Below are positions 58,552 through 64,000 of a stretch of DNA of 64,000 bases, in pieces. The notes under the pieces were generated by a model, which saw only the letters and a list, made by a program, of their open reading frames with translations, was not told the origin of the DNA and did no database searches. Location of the stretch: positions 1-64,000 of the forward strand of contig CAWFET010000005.1 in NCBI GenBank assembly GCA_963815045.1, given 5' to 3'. Numbering within the stretch: the stretch's first letter is position 1; the number at the start of each line of letters is the position of its first letter. Both the position numbers and the translations under genes were made by a program. The DNA is from DASUPK01 sp963815045 (GTDB lineage: Bacteria > Actinomycetota > Thermoleophilia > Solirubrobacterales > 70-9).

Positions 58552-60188
58552 CTACATCGACTCGGGCGCTGAGATCCCCAGCAGCCCAAGCGTGCGCGCA
58601 ATCGTGCGCTTCGTGAGCAGGCAGAGCCCGAGCCGCGCCTCCTCGACGCCCTCGCCCTCGGCGCCCACCACCTGGCAGTCCCGGTAGAAGGCGTGGAAGT
58701 CCCGCGCCACCTCCATCGCGTAGGCGCAGAGCCTGTGCGGGGCGCGCCGCGCCGCCGCCTCGGCGACCTCGTCGGGTAGCTCGCAGAGCCGCTTGATCAG
58801 CGCCCGCTCCGAGGGCTCCGCCGGCAGCGCCGTGAAGTCCGACGCGGCCCTCGCCTCGGCCCCCTCCCCCGCCTTGCGCAGGATGCTCGCGATGCGGGCG
58901 TGCGCGTACTGGACGTAGTAGACCGGGTTCTCGTTCGAGGTCTTGCGCGCCAGCTCGAGGTCGAGGTCCACGGTGGTGTCGTGGCTGCGCTGGAGCATGA
59001 AGAACCGGGCCGCGTCGGCGCCGATGTCGCCGATCAGCTCGTCGAGCGTGACGAAGTCCCCGCTGCGCTTCGACATCTGCGAGCGCTCCCCGCCCTCGAC
59101 GACGTGGACGAGCTGCATGATCGCCACCTCGAGGGCCTCCGGGTCGTAGCCGAGCACCGCGAGCGCGGCCCGCAGCCTGTCTACGTACCCGTGATGGTCA
59201 GCGCCCACCACGTCGATCAGCCGATCCGAGCCGCGCTCGAGCTTGCCGCGGTGGTAGGCCATGTCCGAGAGCAGGTAGGTCGGGTCGCCGTCCGAGCGGA
59301 TCAGGACGCGATCCTTGTCGTCGCCGAAGGTCGTGGTCCGCAGCCAGGTCGCGCCCTCGCTCTCGTAGACGTGGCCGCCCTCCCTTGCCTGCTCGAGTGC
59401 GCGCTCGACGGCGCCCGACTCGTGCAGGGACCGCTCCGAGGACCAGGTGTCGAAGACGACTCCGTAGCGGCGGAGCGTCTCCTCGGCCGCGGCCAGGATC
59501 AGGGCGATCCCCCGCCGGCCCACGGCGTCGAGATCATCCGCTCGAGATGCCCTCCTGCTCGATGCTCTCGGCGATCTCGATCACGTATTCGCCCTCGTAG
59601 CCGTCCTCGGGGATGGGTCCGCCCGTCATCCGCGCCGCGATCGACGCCGCGAAGCGATCGATCTGGCCGCCGCGGTCGTTCACGTAGTACTCCCGCGTCA
59701 CGGGGTGACCGGTGAACTCGAGGACGCGGGCGAGCGAGTCGCCGAGGGCGGCACCCCTGCCCCCCGCCGCCGTGATCGGACCGGTCGGGTTGGCCGAGAC
59801 GAACTCGACGTTGATCCGCTCGCCGGTCGCCTCGGATCCGGCGGGGCGCCCGAGATCGTCGCCCGCCGCCGCCAGCTCCTCCGCCGCGCGCCGGTACCAG
59901 TCCTCCGAGAGGAACAGGTTGAGGAACCCCGGGCCTGCGACCTCCACCCTCTCGACCGTGCCCCCGAGGCTCCGGCCGAGCTCCTCGGCCAGCTTCTCGG
60001 CGGTGCCGCGAGGCTGCTCACCCAGCAGGGGCGCGAGCAGCATCGCCGCGTTGGTCGAGTAGTCCCCGAACTCTGCCTTCGGCGGGCGCTCCAGGGTCGG
60101 CTGCGTGCCCGGCGCCTCTGCGCCGTCGCGGAGCGCCGAGGCGGCGGCCTCGACGGCGGAGCGGAGCTCTGCGACCGGATCTGCCATG
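58552..60188 (-). CDS. argS: Arginyl-tRNA synthetase (apparent frameshift)
   Basis: The N-terminal half starts at ATG 60188 (DPVAELRSAVEAAASALRDG) and covers the additional domain and the start of the catalytic core. At about 59537-59545 it runs into TGA (EGISSG-stop), while the downstream frame continues as DDLDAVGRRGIALILAAAEE through VLIRSDGDPTYLLSDMAYHR, GADHHGYVDRLRAALAVLGY, the MSKRSG signature and the anticodon-binding end (ENPVYYVQYAHARIASILRK). One extra base (or two missing) in GAGCGGATGATC explains it. The usual HVGH of the HIGH motif reads TAAG here (NPTGPITAAGGRGAALGD). The enzyme charges tRNA-Arg. Since argS is essential, a sequencing error is likely. Confidence 0.9.
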
Positions 60189-60215
60189 GATTCGATCCTA
60201 CGGATCGAGCCCGAG

Positions 60216-60632
60216 CTACAGGTGATAGGGCTCGCGGGCGAGGATCTTTGTCGCGCGGAAGAGCTGCTCCAGCAGCACGACGCGGGCCAGCTGGTGGGCC
60301 ATCGTCTGTGGTCCGAGCGAGATTCGCTCATCGACCAGTGCCATGGTCCGGGCGGACAGGCCCTCCGGCCCGCCGATCAGGAAGCAGATGTCCTGGGCGT
60401 CGATCCGCCGCTCCGACAACCAGCTCGCCCACGCCTTCGAGTTCAGCGCCCGGCCACCTCGGTCGAGGGCGACGACGTGCGACCGCGTCGGGATCCGGCC
60501 CTCGATGTTGACCTCGTCCCGGACCTCGATCACGTCCACCGGCTGATGGCGCTGGAGCATCTTGCGGTAGTGGGCGTCGGCCTCCACGAAGGGCGCCTTC
60601 ACCTTCCCGACCACGATCAGCGTGACCTTCAA
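60216..60632 (-). CDS. rlmH: 23S rRNA pseudouridine-1915 methyltransferase RlmH
   Basis: The 138-residue SPOUT methyltransferase has the family start MKVTLIVVGKVKAPFVEADA, HVVALDRGGRALNSKAWASW, the knot motif ICFLIGGPEGLSARTMALVD and the C-terminal LARVVLLEQLFRATKILARE, ending YHL. It methylates pseudouridine at position 1915 of 23S rRNA. Its ATG overlaps the stop of the M48 protease gene (ATGA). The residues and length match the family well. Confidence 0.95.
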   Translation of the reverse strand: MKVTLIVVGKVKAPFVEADAHYRKMLQRHQPVDVIEVRDEVNIEGRIPTRSHVVALDRGGRALNSKAWASWLSERRIDAQDICFLIGGPEGLSARTMALVDERISLGPQTMAHQLARVVLLEQLFRATKILAREPYHL

Positions 60633-61879
60633 GGGCGCTCGCCCTGCTCCCAGGCGACGGCGGCGCCGATTCGGTCGGTGGCCGAGGGGTGCGTCCCGAA
60701 GAGGACGGTGAAGATCCCCGGCGGGTCGGGGTCCGCGAGGTTCCGGTCGGCGAGCTGCTGCTGAAGCTCGATCATCCCGTGCGGGTCGTTCGTGAGCTGG
60801 AGCGAGAAGGTGTCGGCGCGAGCCTCCACGGCGCGCGAGAGCTGATTGCCCGGGATCCCGATCACGAACGACGTCGCGGCGATCGCCAGGGCGAAGGCGG
60901 GCAGGAAGGCGGGCGTGCCCGGCCGGACACCGCGTCCGCGAGCGATGCCGCCCGCCATCAGCGAGATGAAGACGAGCGAGAGGGGCGTGACGATCGCGAC
61001 GAAGAGAAGGCCGCGCTGGATGTCGTTGCCGTGCACATGGCCAAGCTCATGCGCGACCACAGCCCTGCGCTCGCCCTGGTCCAGGTCATGGATGAGCGTG
61101 TCGTAGAGAACCACCTGTTTCGAGGAGCCCAGCCCGTTGACATAGGCATTGATCGCGGTGGTGCGCTTGCTGGCGTCCACCTCGTAGACGTGGCCCACGT
61201 CCACCCCGGCCTTCCTGGCCAGCTCGAGGACGTCGCTCCTCGCCTGCCCGGGCGGAAGCTCGTCGAATTTGTTGAACAGCGGCGCGATCACGACGGGCGC
61301 GAGCCAGGTGATGATCGCGGCCCCGGCCACGACGGCGGCAGTGCCCGGGATCCACCAGCGGGAGCTGAAGCGGCGCATCAGCCAGAGGCCGAATGTCCCC
61401 AGGAGCCCCGCGAGCACGGCGCCGACCGCGGTCCCCTTGCCCCAGTCGCTCAGGAAGCCGCCGATGTCCTGGGTGGAGAGGCCGACGTCCACCGAGCGCT
61501 CGTGCGCCCAGATGCCGAAGGGAAGCGTCACGGCGGCCACCGTCACCGAGAGCCCTGCCGCGGCGGCCGCTCCGCCCAGGACCGGCCGCTGTCCGAGCCG
61601 CTCCAGGAACCTCCGGCTCACCGCCGGCCGGCCGCTCGCGAGCAGGACCAGCACGGCTCCTTCGGCGAGCAGGCCGCCAACGAGGATCAGACGCTGACCG
61701 GAGGCGTAGTCGCGAGCCTTGGTCAGCTCGGCGTGCGAGAAATAGGCGTTCTCGTTCACCTGCACCGGCTGCTCGATCTCACGCGGACGGAGCAGCCAGG
61801 CGGCCGCCTCGGCGACGACCACGGCCGCGACCGCGGTGACGCCCAGGCGCACCCATATGGACGACGATCGGCCGGGCAC
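60629..61879 (-). CDS. M48-family membrane metalloprotease (CAAX-protease-like)
   Basis: The 416-residue protein has about six or seven membrane segments and the zinc site AVVAHELGHVHGND (HExxH) near residue 280, with a downstream Glu in AVEARADTFSLQLTNDP. These are typical of M48 proteases, such as Ste24/HtpX types. The N-terminal region and EVDASKRTTAINAYVNG are as in Ste24-like enzymes. Function is probably membrane-protein quality control (inference). The start is GTG 61879. It overlaps rlmH by four bases. Confidence 0.88.
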   Translation of the reverse strand: MPGRSSSIWVRLGVTAVAAVVVAEAAAWLLRPREIEQPVQVNENAYFSHAELTKARDYASGQRLILVGGLLAEGAVLVLLASGRPAVSRRFLERLGQRPVLGGAAAAAGLSVTVAAVTLPFGIWAHERSVDVGLSTQDIGGFLSDWGKGTAVGAVLAGLLGTFGLWLMRRFSSRWWIPGTAAVVAGAAIITWLAPVVIAPLFNKFDELPPGQARSDVLELARKAGVDVGHVYEVDASKRTTAINAYVNGLGSSKQVVLYDTLIHDLDQGERRAVVAHELGHVHGNDIQRGLLFVAIVTPLSLVFISLMAGGIARGRGVRPGTPAFLPAFALAIAATSFVIGIPGNQLSRAVEARADTFSLQLTNDPHGMIELQQQLADRNLADPDPPGIFTVLFGTHPSATDRIGAAVAWEQGERP

Positions 61880-61938
61880 CGCCCTACGATAAACCGCCCC
61901 CTTGGGCGCCCCTTAAGCGGAATCGCAGCGGAATCCCG

Positions 61939-62676
61939 GTGAAAGTCGCAATCCTGACCGACATCCACAGCAACCTGCCGGCGTTCGAGGCCGTCCTCTC
62001 CGCGATCGACGAGGCGGGGATCGAGCGCCGCTGGTGCCTGGGCGACGTGGTCGGCTACGGCGCCCAGCCCGACGAGTGCACGAAGCTCGTCTCCGAGCGC
62101 TGCGAGCTGAGCCTGGTCGGAAACCACGATCTGGCCGTCACCGGGGAGATCAGCACCGAGGTCTTCTCGGCGTCAGCGGCGGCGGCCGTGGAGTGGACGC
62201 GCGCGAACTCGAGCGACACCACGATCGAGTTCCTCAAGTCCCTGAAGCCCGAGAACACCGAGCACGAGGTGGGCCTCTACCACGCGTCGCCGCGCGATCC
62301 GATCTGGGAGTACGTGCTCGCGGTCGACCAGGCCCGCGAGTGCATCGAGGAGCAGTCCGCCCGGGTGAGCTTCATCGGCCATTCGCACGTCGCTCTCTGG
62401 TTCTCCGACAGCGACGGCCCTCCGGGCGCCGACGGCGGCGGACAGGCCGAGGACGGCAGGGAGATGGACCTCTCAGAGCACCGCTGGCTGCTCAATCCGG
62501 GCAGCGTCGGCCAGCCTCGCGACGGCGATTCGCGCGCAGCGTGGCTCGAGCTCGACACCGACGAGTGGAAGGCGACCTACCACCGCGTCGGCTACGACAT
62601 CGACACGGCGGCCGAGGCGATCAGGGAGGCCGGGCTGCCCGAGCTGCTCGCCGACCGCCTCTACGTGGGTCAATGA
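61939..62676 (+). CDS. Metallophosphoesterase (YfcE-like/phosphodiesterase)
   Basis: The 245-residue calcineurin-like protein has the metal-ligand motifs ILTDIHSNLPAFEAVL (DxH), WCLGDVVGYGAQPDEC (GDxxGYG), LVGNHDLAVTG (GNHD), VSFIGHSHVALWF (GHSH) and LNPGSVGQPRDGD. This ordering is the YfcE/MJ0936-like phosphodiesterase type, often acting on cyclic or phosphate-diester substrates. The start is GTG 61939. It is 57 bases upstream of a lipoprotein gene. Natural substrate is unknown. Confidence 0.9.
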   Translation: MKVAILTDIHSNLPAFEAVLSAIDEAGIERRWCLGDVVGYGAQPDECTKLVSERCELSLVGNHDLAVTGEISTEVFSASAAAAVEWTRANSSDTTIEFLKSLKPENTEHEVGLYHASPRDPIWEYVLAVDQARECIEEQSARVSFIGHSHVALWFSDSDGPPGADGGGQAEDGREMDLSEHRWLLNPGSVGQPRDGDSRAAWLELDTDEWKATYHRVGYDIDTAAEAIREAGLPELLADRLYVGQ

Positions 62677-62732
62677 TGTCGCTCCCACGCACGAAGACTG
62701 CCCATTCAGGCACCCCGGCTAGTATCGCCGCG

Positions 62733-63233
62733 ATGCCGAATCTGGTCCGGCCGATAGTGCTTGCCCTCTTCCTGGCGGCCGCCGCCGTGGGCGTTCTGGG
62801 CTGCGGCGGCAGCAGCAACCCGGACCCCTCCCTGTCCGCACAGGAGGCGGCGGTGCTGAGCTCCAAGATCGACGAGATCCAGGCCAACGTCCAGGTCGGC
62901 AGCTGCCTGGTCGCCGCAGCCAAGACGGACGACCTGATCGCCGACGTCCAGCAGCTTCCCTCGTCCGTGAACTCCGACGTCAAGAGTGCGCTGGAGAACG
63001 GAGCCAACCAGCTCAAGATCCTGCTCTCCGATCCGACGCAATGCCAAGGCAGGACGACCACCACGCAGACGACCACCAGCACCCCATCCACGACCCAGTC
63101 GACGACCACCACGCGGACGCAGCCCACCACGACCACCAAGACGCAGACGCAGCCGACGACGACCACCCAGACCCAGACGGCCCCGAGCACCACGACCGGC
63201 GGCTCCGGCGGGATCGGGCCGGGAGGACTATGA
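62733..63233 (+). CDS. Putative lipoprotein with Thr-rich tail
   Basis: The 166-residue protein has a lipoprotein signal (VLALFLAAAAVGVLGC, Cys at residue 24). A helical middle region follows (SAQEAAVLSSKIDEIQANVQ, KTDDLIADVQQLPSSVNSDV) with two further Cys, then about 60 residues of Thr-rich, Gln-rich spacer (TTTTQ repeats) that could span the wall. Its stop overlaps the kinase ATG (ATGA), so it is translated together with a Ser/Thr kinase. No known domain is recognised; a sensory or wall-associated role is possible. Confidence 0.78.
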   Translation: MPNLVRPIVLALFLAAAAVGVLGCGGSSNPDPSLSAQEAAVLSSKIDEIQANVQVGSCLVAAAKTDDLIADVQQLPSSVNSDVKSALENGANQLKILLSDPTQCQGRTTTTQTTTSTPSTTQSTTTTRTQPTTTTKTQTQPTTTTQTQTAPSTTTGGSGGIGPGGL

Positions 63234-64000
63234 GCCCGCGCAGCCCCAAGGGCGAGCTGATCTCCGACCGCTACCGGATCGAGGACCGCCTGGGATCGGG
63301 CGGAATGTCGACCGTCTTCCGCGCGACCGACACGATCCTCGAGCGAACCGTCGCGGTGAAGATCCTCGCCGAGCATCTCTCCGACGACGACCGCTTCGTG
63401 GCCCGCTTCCGCCGTGAGGCGCTCGCGGTCGCGAAGCTCGTGCACCCCAACATCGTCCAGGTCTACGACACCGGCAACGACGGCGGGCAGTACTACATCG
63501 TCATGGAGTACGTGCGGGGCCGCTCGGGCGCCCAGCTGCTCCAGGCGGAGGGCAAGCTCGACCCCGAGACCTCGGTGGAGATCGGCGTGCAGGCCTGCGC
63601 CGGCCTCGACTACGCCCACCGGCACGGGATCATCCACCGCGACGTCAAACCGGGGAACCTGATGATCATCGGCGGCCCCGCCGGTGGCGGCGACATGACC
63701 GTCAAGCTGGCCGACTTCGGCATCGCGCGGGCGAGCGAGCAGACGCGAATCACCCAGGTCGGATCTGTCGTGGGAACGGCCGCATACCTCGCGCCCGAGC
63801 AGGCTCGGGGCGACGAGGCCAATCCCTCCTCCGACGTCTACTCGCTCGGCGTCGTGCTCTACCAGTTCCTCACCGGGCGGCTCCCGTACGAGGGCGCCTC
63901 GCTGGCCGAGCTGGCGGTCCGCCAGCAGTCCGAGCAGCCCCTCCACCCCAGCTCCTACAGCGAGGCCGTGCCGGAGTCCGTCGGCGACGCTGTCCTGGTC
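63230..64000 (+). CDS. PknB-like serine/threonine protein kinase (partial, cut by window edge)
   Basis: The first 257 residues are visible, starting at the ATG that overlaps the lipoprotein stop. It is a Hanks-type kinase: glycine loop RIEDRLGSGGMSTVFRATDT (residues 15-34), ATP-Lys in ERTVAVKIL, catalytic loop HGIIHRDVKPGNLMI (near residue 137), DFG in VKLADFGIARASEQTRI and the activation/APE region SVVGTAAYLAPEQARGDEAN, then SDVYSLGVVLYQFLTGRLPY. The gene continues past 64000. The gene order with a Thr-rich lipoprotein suggests signal input at the cell surface (inference). Confidence 0.94.
   Translation, partial: MSPRSPKGELISDRYRIEDRLGSGGMSTVFRATDTILERTVAVKILAEHLSDDDRFVARFRREALAVAKLVHPNIVQVYDTGNDGGQYYIVMEYVRGRSGAQLLQAEGKLDPETSVEIGVQACAGLDYAHRHGIIHRDVKPGNLMIIGGPAGGGDMTVKLADFGIARASEQTRITQVGSVVGTAAYLAPEQARGDEANPSSDVYSLGVVLYQFLTGRLPYEGASLAELAVRQQSEQPLHPSSYSEAVPESVGDAVLV

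Noticed and set aside
59530..59550. Programmed frameshift in argS
   Set aside because: The site has no recognised slippery heptamer, and no similar recoding is known for argS; a base error is simpler. It would be reconsidered if reads confirm the sequence.
62700..63233. CRISPR-like or tandem DNA repeat in the ACGACCACC-rich stretch
   Set aside because: The repeats are irregular and encode a Thr/Gln-rich protein stalk in frame; no unique spacers of uniform length are present.

Overview
The window is high-GC DNA that reads as a chromosome segment of an actinobacterium, most likely Thermoleophilia (Solirubrobacterales or a relative). This is an inference from three things: secreted beta-helix proteins with choice-of-anchor Q domains and lysine/cysteine-rich tails, a Cys-type CcmE, and an actinobacterial CGAAC-N4-GTTCG LexA box. 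I saw no phage, insertion sequence, integrase or CRISPR array. Genes are tightly packed, with many ATGA, GTGA and TTGA start/stop overlaps and convergent genes whose stop codons touch or overlap.

Region 1 (1-25.4 kb) is housekeeping and cell-surface material. It holds two tandem secreted beta-helix proteins; a coupled trio (acyl-CoA/AMP ligase, MFS transporter, class III aminotransferase); an ACT-domain protein; a DUF255 thioredoxin-like protein; glutamine synthetase followed by a frameshifted sulfide:quinone-reductase-like flavoprotein; and a cysteine-free carboxymuconolactone-decarboxylase-fold protein behind a palindromic operator. A c-di-AMP (ydaO-type) riboswitch precedes an RlpA-like gene, and RNase P RNA (rnpB) lies on the minus strand. 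Two paralogous GNAT-like genes flank a third beta-helix gene. LexA is coupled to an unlisted 59-residue zinc-ribbon gene, and a tRNA-Leu(GAG), a fourth beta-helix protein, and a coupled DUF445/Abi-alpha pair follow.

Region 2 (25.3-31.9 kb) has an oligopeptide-binding-like lipoprotein, SecG, a ccmI-like/ccmF/ccmE cluster for cytochrome c maturation and a GGDEF diguanylate cyclase. The thiol-redox partners (TlpA/CcmG and CcmH) are 7.4 kb further on, at 36.9-37.9 kb.

Region 3 (32-58.5 kb) is a large surface-polysaccharide locus. It has two GH16 hydrolases (one split by an amber codon), a CDP-glucose-type cytidylyltransferase/dehydratase pair, a GH-A-clan hydrolase, glycosyltransferases (GT4-like twice, GT61-like, GT8-like), methyltransferases (FkbM, TylF and others), an O-acetyltransferase, an SGNH-like protein, a Wzx-like flippase, two O-antigen-ligase/polymerase-like proteins, a GDP-mannose 3,5-epimerase-like enzyme, a Wzz/BY-kinase and an initiating sugar-phosphate transferase. 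Together these could start, build, decorate, flip, polymerise and length-control an exopolysaccharide.

Region 4 (58.5-64 kb) is housekeeping again: argS (frameshifted here), rlmH, an M48 protease, a metallophosphoesterase, a lipoprotein and the start of a PknB-like kinase cut off by the window edge.

Four genes carry single-base-type frameshifts (near 10.14, 16.65, 56.25 and 59.54 kb). One of them is argS, which is essential in bacteria, so uncorrected indels in the assembly are the simplest explanation for that class of defect.
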